Source of the DNA: Verrucomicrobiaceae bacterium
GTDB taxonomy: Bacteria; Verrucomicrobiota; Verrucomicrobiia; Chthoniobacterales; Chthoniobacteraceae
Assembly (NCBI GenBank): GCA_005791535.1
Contig: SXWH01000130.1
Span: forward strand, 1 to 38,527
Direction of reading: 5' to 3'
DNA length: 38,527 nt
Positions 31,369 through 38,527 of the stretch are shown piece after piece. Numbering within the stretch: position 1 is the stretch's first letter; every line of letters starts with the position of its first letter. The notes beneath the pieces are model-generated. The model saw only the letters and a list, made by a program, of their open reading frames with translations. It was not told the DNA's origin and did no database searches. A program made the translations under genes and the position numbers.

Positions 31369-32259
31369 GTGCGCGCCGACATCGAAGACTTCATCATGCA
31401 TCTCGCGACCGAGCGCGGTCTGTCCGACAACTACCAGCTCTCCACGCGCCGCTCGCTCGAGAACTTCTGCGGCTGGGCCGAAAAGACCCGCCAGCTCGTC
31501 GATCCACGCGCCGTGGTGCTCGCGGACCTTCAGGAATTTCTCGCGCATCGCAAACGCGCCGGGCTCGCCGCGGCGAGCATCAAACTGGAGGTCGTGGCAT
31601 TGAAGATTTTCTTCCGCTGGCTCGCGGCCCGTACGCGCATCCCGCACGATCCCGCCGAAGTCCTGCCGCTTCCCCGCATCGAGCGCTTCCTGCCCGAAAC
31701 GCTCAACGAACGCGACATTGAGCGCCTTCTCGCCGCCCCCGACACCACGCAGCCACTCGGGCTCCGGGACAAGGCGATGCTCGAGCTCCTTTACGCCAGC
31801 GGACTCCGCGCCAGCGAACTCACCGGCGCACGTCTCGAGAATTTCGACGCCGAGCACCGAATCATCCGCGTCACAGGGAAGGGAAACAAGACGCGCCTCG
31901 TGCCCGTAGGGCAAAAGGCGCTCGACGCCATCGCACAATATCTGGCCAGCGAGCGGCCCGGGTTGGTGACGAAGCGCACCGGCAGCCACATTTTTCTCAC
32001 ACATCACGGAAAGGGCATGACGTCCACCCGACTGTGGCAGATCGTGAAAACCCACGCCGCGCGCGCCGGGCTGGAACAGAGCGTTTACCCGCATCTCATG
32101 CGGCACAGCTTTGCGACTCACCTTCTCGGCGGCGGCGCCGACCTGCGGATTATCCAGGAACTCCTCGGTCACGCCGACATTTCCACAACACAAATCTACA
32201 CGCACGTCGAACACGCGCGGCTAAAGTCGATACATCGCAAGTTTCACCCGCGCGGCTGA
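31369..32259 (+). CDS. Tyrosine recombinase XerC/XerD
   Basis: A 296-residue site-specific recombinase of the Xer type, resolving chromosome dimers at dif with FtsK. The N-terminal SAM-like DNA-binding domain (1-88) has ATERGLSDNYQLSTRRSLENF. The catalytic domain (about 105-296) carries all expected residues: Arg147 (ASGLRASEL), Lys171 (TGKGNKT), His242 and Arg245 (HLMRHSFATHLL), His268 (LGHADISTTQIYTH) and nucleophile Tyr277. A GTG start at 31369 gives the standard length. An ATG at 31396 would cut the first helix. The frame is open upstream, but only antisense to the methyltransferase gene. XerC and XerD cannot be told apart without the partner gene. No att or dif site was recognised nearby. 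Confidence 0.93.
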   Translation: MRADIEDFIMHLATERGLSDNYQLSTRRSLENFCGWAEKTRQLVDPRAVVLADLQEFLAHRKRAGLAAASIKLEVVALKIFFRWLAARTRIPHDPAEVLPLPRIERFLPETLNERDIERLLAAPDTTQPLGLRDKAMLELLYASGLRASELTGARLENFDAEHRIIRVTGKGNKTRLVPVGQKALDAIAQYLASERPGLVTKRTGSHIFLTHHGKGMTSTRLWQIVKTHAARAGLEQSVYPHLMRHSFATHLLGGGADLRIIQELLGHADISTTQIYTHVEHARLKSIHRKFHPRG

Positions 32260-32265
32260 GGCGAA

Positions 32266-33162
32266 TCAGTCCTGGCGGAAGTGATCGAAACCACCCGCGC
32301 TCCTGCGGGTGGACCGCCTCGCCGGCTTTGTAAGCTGACCGATTCGAGTGAGTTCCAGCTCCGGAAACCCGCGCTTCCAGTCGCGCTCCAACGCTTCGGC
32401 ACGGTCAGGTCGAATGGCAAGGAGAAGCTCGAAATCCTCGCCATCGTTCATCGCATTCAGCGGCGTGCTGCCGGGCGTGCATGGCAGTGACATTGGCCAG
32501 ATTTCATGCCCGCAACCGCTTGCGGCGGCAAGTCGTGGTAGATCCGCGCCCAGACCGTCGCTCAAATCCATCATCGCAGCAGGCTTGTGGTTTTCCGCGA
32601 GCCAGCGCGCTTCGACGAGCCGCGGCGTAAAATCGAGATGCTTTCCGCGCAGCGACCCGCCAAGACGGCCGGTCACATAAATGAAATCGCCCGCCTTGCC
32701 GCCGGACCGAAGCACACAGCGGGACGGAACCACACTCCCGGTGAGCGAGACATTGACGAATTTCGCCGCCGGCGAACGGCAGGTCTCGCCGCCTACAATC
32801 CCAACGCCGAATCGCTTCGCAGCACGCCGCAGCCCCGCATACAATCCGCGCGCCCATTCCAGTTCGGTGCTGCCCGGCACGCCGAGCGTGATGACCGCAT
32901 GGCCGGGAACGCCGCCCATCGCAGCGATATCGCTGATCGCACGGCAGAGCGCCTTCCAGCCCACGCGTTCCGGCTCATCATCCGCAAGAAAATGTACGCC
33001 CTCGATCACGGCGTCGGTTTTCAGGAGCAGCCACGACGCATCGGACTTTTTCCCGAGCACCGCGCAGTCATCTCCCGGGCCGACGATGACATCCTTTCCG
33101 ACAGGCAACTCCCGCGTGAGCGCCTCGACGACGGCGTCTTCGCCAATGTCGGACAACTTCAT
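32266..33162 (-). CDS. thiL: Thiamine-monophosphate kinase
   Basis: A 298-residue ATP-dependent enzyme making thiamine pyrophosphate from thiamine monophosphate. Seen are VGPGDDCAVLG, LLLKTDAVIEGVHF, RAISDIAAMGGVPGHAVITLG, GIVGGETCRSPA, VSLTGSV, KAGDFIYVTGRLGGS, MMDLSDGLGADLPRLA and NAMNDGEDFELLLAI; these acidic and Gly-rich boxes bind Mg-ATP. The C-terminus (RRSTRRSAGGF...) is short. The start at 33162 overlaps the stop of the CPBP gene (four-base overlap), so both are read as one unit. It converges with the recombinase gene with a 6-bp gap. Confidence 0.95.
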   Translation of the reverse strand: MKLSDIGEDAVVEALTRELPVGKDVIVGPGDDCAVLGKKSDASWLLLKTDAVIEGVHFLADDEPERVGWKALCRAISDIAAMGGVPGHAVITLGVPGSTELEWARGLYAGLRRAAKRFGVGIVGGETCRSPAAKFVNVSLTGSVVPSRCVLRSGGKAGDFIYVTGRLGGSLRGKHLDFTPRLVEARWLAENHKPAAMMDLSDGLGADLPRLAAASGCGHEIWPMSLPCTPGSTPLNAMNDGEDFELLLAIRPDRAEALERDWKRGFPELELTRIGQLTKPARRSTRRSAGGFDHFRQD

Positions 33163-34016
33163 GGCTGCTGATGCGCGGTGGCCGCGGCGATGATCAGACT
33201 GAGGCTGTTGAAAAACGCGTGCATGAAAACCGGCACCCAAAGCGAGCCCGACCACTCGTATGCCACGGTCAGCGCCAGTGCGAGAATAAAGAGCCCCGGC
33301 AGACTCACCGCGTTATTGTGAATTGCGGCGAACAGCACTGCGCCGAAAACCGCAGATGGCAGCGCGCCGATTGCCCGCTTCAGCGTCGCGTAGAGATATC
33401 CGCGAAAAAGAAACTCCTCAGCCAAGGGAGCAATTACCGCCGCAGCGACAAACGTGTGCAGAATCACCTTGTAGTCACGCTCGCGAACGCCCGAACGGTA
33501 GAGCTCCACGAGTGGTTGAAGCTCCGCGCCTTCGCCAAGCTTCCTCGCGGCGATATCGGTGATAAGAAAGAAGGACGGGAGCAACGCCAGTAACAAACCA
33601 AGCGCCAGAGTAGCAGCTTTTCCAAGGCGGACCTTTGACAGCCCGAATGCCTCGGTGATGCTGACATTTCTCGCGTGGAGAAAAACCATGATCCCAATCG
33701 GGAAAACCGCGAACTGCAACGCGCCGGGGATAATCTGCTCGAGCTTGAGCGTCGCCGGTTCAGCTTTCGGTGCATTCAGAAACCAAGCGGAAATCGCGGT
33801 CAGCCCGAAGAATGCGATGATCAGCCCCACGACTGGAACGTCCGCGAAACTGAACAAATCCGAGCGGATGCGACTGCTGTCGCCACCCACACGTGCAACC
33901 ACGCGGGTATATGTATACAGCCCCGCAATCGTCGCAGCGACAAGCACCACGTAAATCAACGCGGCGTGCTGCTCGGGAATGAGCAAATTGTCTGAAGCTT
34001 TGGCGATTGGAATCAC
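33159..34016 (-). CDS. CPBP-family intramembrane metalloprotease
   Basis: A 285-residue polytopic membrane protein with about eight hydrophobic helices. It carries the Abi/CPBP (Rce1-like) motifs: EE200-201 in LAEEFLFRGYLY with Arg205, His233 in FAAIHNN, and His266 with Asn270 in FMHAFFN. The family includes type II CAAX-processing proteases and bacteriocin-immunity proteins; its substrate here is unknown. The start is uncertain. I use GTG 34016; the frame stays open to an ATG at 34100, which overlaps the divergent gene's ATG, but that extension is Cys/Arg-rich and unlike the family. GTG 34031 and TTG 33986 are other options. It is coupled to thiL by overlap. Confidence 0.88.
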   Translation of the reverse strand: MIPIAKASDNLLIPEQHAALIYVVLVAATIAGLYTYTRVVARVGGDSSRIRSDLFSFADVPVVGLIIAFFGLTAISAWFLNAPKAEPATLKLEQIIPGALQFAVFPIGIMVFLHARNVSITEAFGLSKVRLGKAATLALGLLLALLPSFFLITDIAARKLGEGAELQPLVELYRSGVRERDYKVILHTFVAAAVIAPLAEEFLFRGYLYATLKRAIGALPSAVFGAVLFAAIHNNAVSLPGLFILALALTVAYEWSGSLWVPVFMHAFFNSLSLIIAAATAHQQP

Positions 34017-34098
34017 TGGGCGGTGATTCACACCATTCCCGCAAAAACCGCAACCCCGACGTTGGCATTCCTGCGGTCCCGCCGTAGAAGCAGGCGGC

Positions 34099-35958
34099 AT
34101 GTTTGATCCGATTCAACGAACGTCGCGCGCCTTGTGGTGGGCGGCCATCCTGTTTTTCTTCGTCACGGTCGCGGACTCGTGGTTCCGCTGGAAGACGTTT
34201 CAATATCAGACGTTTGACCTCGCATTTTATGTGCAGGGTCTGTGGCAGGCGTTGCGCGGGCAGGGAAATGTCTCGTTGCTCGAGATGCCCATCATGGGGA
34301 ATCACGCCGAGCCGATCGTGTTTCTGCTGCTTCCGTTTTTCTGGATTTGGAAGCACCCGATGACGCTCGTCGTCATCCAGGCCGCGCTGCTCGCAACCAT
34401 GCCTTTCACGGCAAACCGCATCGCGACTTTCATGGAATTCGGCCCGCGTGCAGCCACCGGCCTTGCGATTGCGACCCTGCTCGCACCCGCGGCGGGCTTT
34501 GGAGCGCTGCACGAATTTCATCCGGAGACCCTCGCGGCCCCGTTCATCCTGCTCATGATCGAGGCGCGTATCAAGGGCATGGGCGGGCTCCATTTTCTGT
34601 GGTTCCTGCTCGCGCTCGCCTGCAAGGAGAACGTCGCGCTGATGCTCGGCTGGATGGGCGTCGTCCATTTCGTCCTCGAAAAACGCAAGGGGCGCGAATG
34701 GCAGACGACAATGAACATCATCCCTGCTATCGTCGCCTTTGGATGGGTCCTCGCCTACGCATTCTGGCTTGGGCCGAAATGGAACGGCGGACGCGTTGAT
34801 TATGGTGGACTCTACTCGCACCTGACCGTGGATGGCGGAATGCTGAAGAATGCCTTCACCAAACCGGGGCTCTTTTTCACCGCATTCTGGCAGGGCCTGA
34901 CCAGCGGAAATCTTGTCTGGGGATTGCTGCTCCCCTTTATCCTCCTGCCAGTGCTCCGGCTGCGCTGGATGATCATCGCCGCGCCGCTCTTCCTCCAGCA
35001 TCTCCTCTCGTGGCGATCCTCCGAGTGGCAGATTTACTGGCACTACGGCCTGCCTCTTTTGCCCATCGTGTGGATCGCAGCCACCGAGGCCGCCGCGCGA
35101 CTTTTCTGGCGCGATGCTGTCGCCACTTACATCCTCGCGGCCTGCGTCGCCGTGCAAATCTGGTTCGGCCCCGTGCGCGCCATCGGCCGCACGATCGCCG
35201 CTGCAGGACCCGATTGGCAGAAGAGCCGCGTCCACGCGGACCTCCTCGCCACCATTTCACCCAGCGAGAGCGTGACGGCCAGCCTCGGCTTCCTCTCGCA
35301 CCTAGCCAAACGCGAAGACCTCCAATCGCTCCAGTTGGTCTCCATGGGCCTCAAAACCCTTGGCGGCAGCCGCTATATACCGCGCCCGACTGAGCACGTG
35401 CTTGTGGATTACTCGGACGACTTCACCTTCAGCCGCGAAGCCGCATCCTTTCATCCCAAAATGCGCACCATCACGGGGGAAATCGTTCCTTCGTCCGATG
35501 AACTCATGCACCGCTGGCTCGTGGAGAACAGCCTCTGGCCGGTCACTGTGCGCAATTCTTGCGCGCATTTCGTCCGCTCCGAGCCAGAGCGAACAAACCT
35601 CGCAACCACGACGGCGAAACGCGTGGATGACAAAACACAGCTCGTCTCCGTCGAGCCCGTGAAACCCGCCGATGGCGACGTCCTGAAATGGAAGCTCATC
35701 TGGGAATTCGGCGCCGCGCGTGAGTTTTTCCCGTGGGTAAAACTCGCGCTGCGTGGCGCAGGCGGCGAAACATTCTTCGTCACGAAAGGCCCCGCACTTC
35801 CGGGCGTGGCAAGCGGCCAATTCGCAGAGGTCTGGACGGTCCGCAAGCCCGGCTTTCCGCCCGGGAAATACAATGCCCTGCTGCTAATTCAGGACCCGCT
35901 CGGGGCCACGACTTTCAAAGGATTTGCGCTCTCCGTCGGCGAAGTCGAAGTCAAGTGA
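34099..35958 (+). CDS. DUF2079 polytopic membrane protein
   Basis: A 619-residue protein. The membrane part (about 1-370) has roughly nine to ten helices with DUF2079 hallmarks: QTFDLAFYVQGLWQALRGQG, MGNHAEPIVFLLLPFFWIW, FGALHEFHPETLAAP and LACKENVALML. The region resembles GT-C glycosyltransferases in layout, but no activity is proven. A periplasmic or cytosolic C-terminal half (about 370-619) first has SESVTASLGFLSHLAKREDL (a typical DUF2079 end section) and then an extra beta-rich module (about 520-619). The ATG at 34099 shares CATG with a possible start of the divergent CPBP gene. Isolated on its strand, with no neighbours that hint at a substrate. Confidence 0.88.
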   Translation: MFDPIQRTSRALWWAAILFFFVTVADSWFRWKTFQYQTFDLAFYVQGLWQALRGQGNVSLLEMPIMGNHAEPIVFLLLPFFWIWKHPMTLVVIQAALLATMPFTANRIATFMEFGPRAATGLAIATLLAPAAGFGALHEFHPETLAAPFILLMIEARIKGMGGLHFLWFLLALACKENVALMLGWMGVVHFVLEKRKGREWQTTMNIIPAIVAFGWVLAYAFWLGPKWNGGRVDYGGLYSHLTVDGGMLKNAFTKPGLFFTAFWQGLTSGNLVWGLLLPFILLPVLRLRWMIIAAPLFLQHLLSWRSSEWQIYWHYGLPLLPIVWIAATEAAARLFWRDAVATYILAACVAVQIWFGPVRAIGRTIAAAGPDWQKSRVHADLLATISPSESVTASLGFLSHLAKREDLQSLQLVSMGLKTLGGSRYIPRPTEHVLVDYSDDFTFSREAASFHPKMRTITGEIVPSSDELMHRWLVENSLWPVTVRNSCAHFVRSEPERTNLATTTAKRVDDKTQLVSVEPVKPADGDVLKWKLIWEFGAAREFFPWVKLALRGAGGETFFVTKGPALPGVASGQFAEVWTVRKPGFPPGKYNALLLIQDPLGATTFKGFALSVGEVEVK

Positions 35959-36065
35959 CGCACCAGCCGCCGCGCTTCGCTCCAAATCCGAACTACTGAA
36001 CAAACTCAAGGCGGCACATGAACCGGTGAGTCGCGCGCGGCTCCGTTTCAACAAGGCGGTCGCCG

Positions 36066-37295
36066 CTACTTCCGCCGCAAGCCCAGCGCTTTGATCCGCG
36101 AGGCAAGCGTCGTCGGTCTCATGCCGAGCAGGGCGGCAGCTCCGTCGGGGCCGAAGATTTTACCTTTCGTCTGCGCGAGCGCTGCGGCGATGCTCTCGCG
36201 TTCGCGCTGTTTCAGTTCGGCACGTGTGAAGACTGGCGAGCCATCGGGGATTTGCACGGTCGGTGCCGGGCGTGATGTCGATGGCAGATCAAATTGCAGC
36301 GGGCCGCCCTGTGCGATGATGACCGCGCGTTCGACGGCGTTTTGCAGTTCGCGGACGTTGCCGGGCCAGTCGTGCGCGGTAAGCTGGCGGGCGGCGGTGT
36401 TTGTGAATTTTGGGGGCCGCCGATTCATCCGTTTCGCGGCCGTTTCAATGAAATGCCCGGCGAGACGCGGGATGTCCTCGCGGCGGTCGCGCAGAGGCGG
36501 GTTTTCGATGGGGAAGACGCTGAGCCGGTAGAAGAGATCCTGACGGAAACGGCCAGCTTCGACCTCGGCTTTGAGGTCGCGATTGGTCGCGGCGATGATG
36601 CGCACATTCACCTTGCGCGGGCGCGTGTCGCCGACGCGTTCGATTTGCTGCTGCACTTTCCGCAACGCGGCGCTTTCACCCACGAGGTCGCCGCTGCCGC
36701 GCGCGGCGGTCGCCTCTTCGCGCAGGTAGCTGTTTTCCTCTTCGAGCCGCTCTTTGAGGTATTCGATTTCCTCGAAAGCGCGCGCGTTGGCGATGCTCAC
36801 CGCAGCGTGGTCGGCGAAGACGCGCAGCCATTCGAAATCGGTCGAGTCGAGGATGAGCCGATCGAAAATCGCGAGCACACCGAGCACTTCGCCGCGAAAG
36901 ACCAGCGGGTGCCCAGCGAAGGTCTGGATGCGCTCGCGGTCGAACCATTCGCGGTCGGCAATCCACGCCTCGTCGCCGCGCACGCCCGGCAGCAACATCG
37001 GCTGGCCGGTCTTGGCGATGGTACCGATTTTCCGCCCGCCGAGCGGGAACCGCCGGAACGCGCCGTCGGTGCGCGTGAGATCGGTATCGGCCGTTTCGGA
37101 ATTGCCCGCGCTTGCGACGAGGTGCAGGCAGCGCGTCTGCTCGGGGCACTCCTCGCGGAAGCGGCACGTTTCGCAAAGGTCGCCCATGTCGATGAGCCAG
37201 ATGCGCGCAAGCGCCACGTTTCTGCATGCAGCGATGCCGCTGACTATGGCCCGCAGCACTTCAGGCAGAGAGCGGTTTTGCGCCATGGAAACCAT
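36066..37295 (-). CDS. Sigma54-type GAF/AAA+/Fis regulator with internal loss of the AAA+ core
   Basis: A 409-residue protein. A GAF domain (about 8-175) has a Cys motif: Cys41-x2-Cys44-x5-Cys50-x5-Cys56, followed by LHLVASAG. A coiled coil follows (about 176-196). The AAA+ region begins normally (GDLVGESAALRKVQQQIERV, about 202-221) but goes straight into DTRPRKVNVRIIAATNRDL. Walker A, the GAFTGA loop and Walker B (about 100 residues) are missing in frame. It resumes with sensor I (ATNRDL), the arginine-finger region (FRQDLFYRLSVFPI), the WPGNVREL helix and a Fis-type HTH (about 366-407). It should bind DNA but not hydrolyse ATP or activate sigma54. GTG 37322 and ATG 37286 are alternative starts. 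Confidence 0.85.
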   Translation of the reverse strand: MVSMAQNRSLPEVLRAIVSGIAACRNVALARIWLIDMGDLCETCRFREECPEQTRCLHLVASAGNSETADTDLTRTDGAFRRFPLGGRKIGTIAKTGQPMLLPGVRGDEAWIADREWFDRERIQTFAGHPLVFRGEVLGVLAIFDRLILDSTDFEWLRVFADHAAVSIANARAFEEIEYLKERLEEENSYLREEATAARGSGDLVGESAALRKVQQQIERVGDTRPRKVNVRIIAATNRDLKAEVEAGRFRQDLFYRLSVFPIENPPLRDRREDIPRLAGHFIETAAKRMNRRPPKFTNTAARQLTAHDWPGNVRELQNAVERAVIIAQGGPLQFDLPSTSRPAPTVQIPDGSPVFTRAELKQRERESIAAALAQTKGKIFGPDGAAALLGMRPTTLASRIKALGLRRK

Positions 37296-37332
37296 GACCT
37301 TTGGAAAATCGACGCAGTTCACGGTGAATATC

Positions 37333-37386
37333 TACGATAAGTCGTAATACTTTACGACTTTTATTCGTAGTTACGAACTTTCGTCA
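37333..37386. promoter_or_regulatory. Operator-like array of alternating TACGA/TCGTA palindromes
   Basis: Between the divergent regulator and the small membrane protein gene lie TACGA (37333), TCGTA (37342), TACGA (37353), TCGTA (37365), TACGA (37372) and TCGTC (37381), alternating in orientation about every 7-12 bp. Two pairs form perfect palindromes: AAGTCGTAA/TTACGACTT (37339-37347 with 37352-37360) and TTCGTA/TACGAA (37364-37369 with 37372-37377). The segment is markedly AT-richer than its surroundings. It probably binds a dimeric regulator, perhaps the adjacent Fis-type protein. Confidence 0.65.
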
Positions 37387-37505
37387 TTTTCTGAGCACAC
37401 AGTATCGTGCGACTTTTTCTCTGTAAAACGCCAATCCTTCCGCCCGAATGCTGGATGGCACGCGTCCTGTGTAAGCAGGGTGAACGACTTGCACTTTCGA
37501 CTCCA

Positions 37506-37733
37506 ATGACAACCGACGCGACTCACTTCATCCAATTCATCTTTGCCCTGCTGTTCATCGGAACACTCGCCGCAGGAGCTTACCTCCTTATCAACTCGGA
37601 GCGACTGTTCGGGGCGGATCCCGATGCGCCGAGCGAGACCAGCAGCGGACGGGCTTACGGCAAAATGCAGGCATTCGTCGTCTGGGCTCACGTCGCCGCG
37701 CTCACCGGGGCGTTCGCATTTCTTTTGCACTAA
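37506..37733 (+). CDS. Small membrane protein of unknown function
   Basis: A 75-residue protein with two hydrophobic helices (about 8-29, FIQFIFALLFIGTLAAGAYLLI, and about 56-74, AFVVWAHVAALTGAFAFLLH) joined by a polar stretch with SERLFGADPDAPSETSSG. An internal in-frame ATG at 37506 is chosen; the frame is open further upstream but without hydrophobic content. It ends 6 bp before the DUF5069 gene and is probably co-transcribed with it under the palindrome-rich control region. No family recognised. Confidence 0.7.
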   Translation: MTTDATHFIQFIFALLFIGTLAAGAYLLINSERLFGADPDAPSETSSGRAYGKMQAFVVWAHVAALTGAFAFLLH

Positions 37734-37739
37734 ATCACT

Positions 37740-38201
37740 ATGACAAACACCGAATCGAACCACGCCCCCGACCTCACTCAACGTCCGCCGCGCAGCCCGC
37801 GCGTCCGCCTTGGCGGATACGCCATGCTCGCCCGCGTCATCGACAAAGCCCGCGCCTCGCTCATCGGCAAAGCCGGCGATTACAAATATGGCAACCCGAT
37901 GGACCAGCACTTTTTCGCCTTCACCGGCATCGCGCAGGACGCGCTACTCGAGCAGGTGAAAACGGGCGCAGGCGACTGGGCGCTGATGCTCTGGGTGAAT
38001 GCGAACGCTTTGCCAAAACGCGCGCCGCACGAAATTCGCGCATGGTCCGCGTGGCTCGAAACGATGCCCGTCGGCGAGGCCGAGGACCTGGAATGGTTCG
38101 CCGCGCAAGCGAGGCGCATCAATCCTGCGCGCACCGACCTCCAGACCATCATGGACTACCTCGATGCCGACGACCACGTGAGCTTCGGAGGCGCGGCGTA
38201 A
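37740..38201 (+). CDS. DUF5069 protein
   Basis: A 153-residue cytoplasmic protein matching DUF5069, a small domain common in Verrucomicrobia and Planctomycetes. Characteristic are DLTQRPPRSPRVRLGGYAMLARVIDKARA at the N-terminus (short stretches PPRSPRVRLGGY and IDKARA are diagnostic), KYGNPMDQHFFAFTGI, then VKTGAGDWALMLWV and EIRAWSAWLETMP, and an acidic MDYLDADD end. Function is not known. It sits 6 bp after the small membrane protein and 12 bp before the DUF1348 gene, so the three form a likely operon. Confidence 0.9.
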   Translation: MTNTESNHAPDLTQRPPRSPRVRLGGYAMLARVIDKARASLIGKAGDYKYGNPMDQHFFAFTGIAQDALLEQVKTGAGDWALMLWVNANALPKRAPHEIRAWSAWLETMPVGEAEDLEWFAAQARRINPARTDLQTIMDYLDADDHVSFGGAA

Positions 38202-38213
38202 TTTTTTACAATC

Positions 38214-38527
38214 ATGAGCATGCAACGCCCACCGCTCCCGCCTTTCACCGAGGAAACCGCACGGCAAAAAGTGCAGCTCGCCGAGGACGCGTGGAATTCG
38301 CGCGACCCGGAGCGCGTCTCGCTCGCCTACACGCCCGACACCGAGTGGCGCAATCGCGCCGAGTTCCTGCACGGCCGTGAGGAAGTGGTCGCCTTTCTCC
38401 GCCGCAAATGGGCGAAGGAACACGACTATCGCCTGCGCAAAACGCTCTGGGCCTTCACGGAAAATCGCATCGCCGTGCGCTTTGAATACGAGTGGCACGA
38501 CGACGCCGGCCAATGGTGGCGCGCGCA
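38214..38527 (+). CDS. DUF1348/NTF2-like protein (3' truncated by window edge)
   Basis: The first 104 codons of a protein of the NTF2/SnoaL-like superfamily, DUF1348 type; the end is beyond the window. Seen are [55 protein letters not shown], and [20 protein letters not shown], each given in parts diagnostic of the family (for example [18 protein letters not shown] and FEYEWHDD). These proteins are small alpha+beta barrels with unassigned enzymatic or binding roles. The start at 38214 (MSMQRPP) or 38220 (MQRPP) are both possible. Twelve bases separate it from the DUF5069 stop. Confidence 0.92.
   Translation, partial: MSMQRPPLPPFTEETARQKVQLAEDAWNSRDPERVSLAYTPDTEWRNRAEFLHGREEVVAFLRRKWAKEHDYRLRKTLWAFTENRIAVRFEYEWHDDAGQWWRA

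Noticed and set aside
31270..32214. Upstream extension of the METTL25-like frame on the minus strand
   Set aside because: Antisense to the recombinase; the protein's homologous part starts at 31269.

Overview
The window is a GC-rich, densely coded bacterial chromosome segment with no tRNA, rRNA, insertion sequence, prophage or CRISPR array that I can see. The gene set points to the Verrucomicrobiota, probably near the Chthoniobacter/Spartobacteria side. Evidence for this is a large secreted cytochrome c protein of the planctomycete/verrucomicrobial PSCyt1-DUF1549-DUF1553 type followed directly by a Tat-exported DUF1501 protein, a pseudopilin resembling the Verru_Chthon cassette protein D family, a secreted ThuA-like protein, a DUF5069 protein, and frequent weak or absent Shine-Dalgarno sequences. 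The taxonomic call is an inference from gene content.

Layout. 1-0.8 kb: end of a HAD hydrolase, then a tiny Cys/Lys-rich lipoprotein closed by a strong terminator. 0.8-5.4 kb: the DUF1553/DUF1501 pair. 5.5-7.7 kb: folD, an EamA transporter and ppnP. 7.7-9.1 kb: a secreted protein of unknown function overlapping a TTG-started pseudopilin whose first codons form a perfect hairpin. 9.1-15.0 kb: a tightly packed plus-strand run of comB, two paralogous TonB/TolA-like proteins, exbB, exbD, a PTS IIA protein, a membrane-anchored unknown and a ThuA-like protein. 15.1-16.3 kb: a stand-alone sufS. 16.3-18.7 kb (minus): a proline-rich anchored protein and a class III aminotransferase. 18.8-20.4 kb: a GNAT protein convergent with an orphan Verru_Chthon D-like pseudopilin. 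20.6-23.4 kb: an active/inactive M16 peptidase pair. 23.4-26.0 kb (minus): a large secreted beta-helix protein. 26.1-27.1 kb: a PfkB/RfaE1-like kinase. A 19-bp-armed inverted repeat separates it from a minus-strand block (27.2-31.3 kb): a hybrid histidine kinase without an ATPase domain, apt, an Rsm22/METTL17-like Fe-S methyltransferase and a METTL25/RRNAD1-like methyltransferase. 31.4-38.5 kb: a XerC/D recombinase, thiL with a CPBP protease, a DUF2079 membrane protein, a sigma54-type regulator that has lost the core of its AAA+ domain, a palindrome-rich divergent control region, and a small operon (75-aa membrane protein, DUF5069, DUF1348).

How genes work together. The comB-TonB-TonB-ExbB-ExbD cluster looks like a complete energy-transduction unit (proton channel plus two periplasm-spanning arms) without a linked outer-membrane receptor. 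The two adjacent methyltransferases have relatives best known from eukaryotes and are candidates for RNA or ribosome modification. The strongest oddities are the sigma54-type regulator lacking Walker A, GAFTGA and Walker B through a clean in-frame deletion, the alternating TACGA/TCGTA operator-like array beside it, the kinase-dead hybrid sensor, the CxxCxxCxxC extension of the Rsm22-like protein, and the coding hairpin in the pseudopilin gene. I found no system that can be called new with confidence. These are the best leads.
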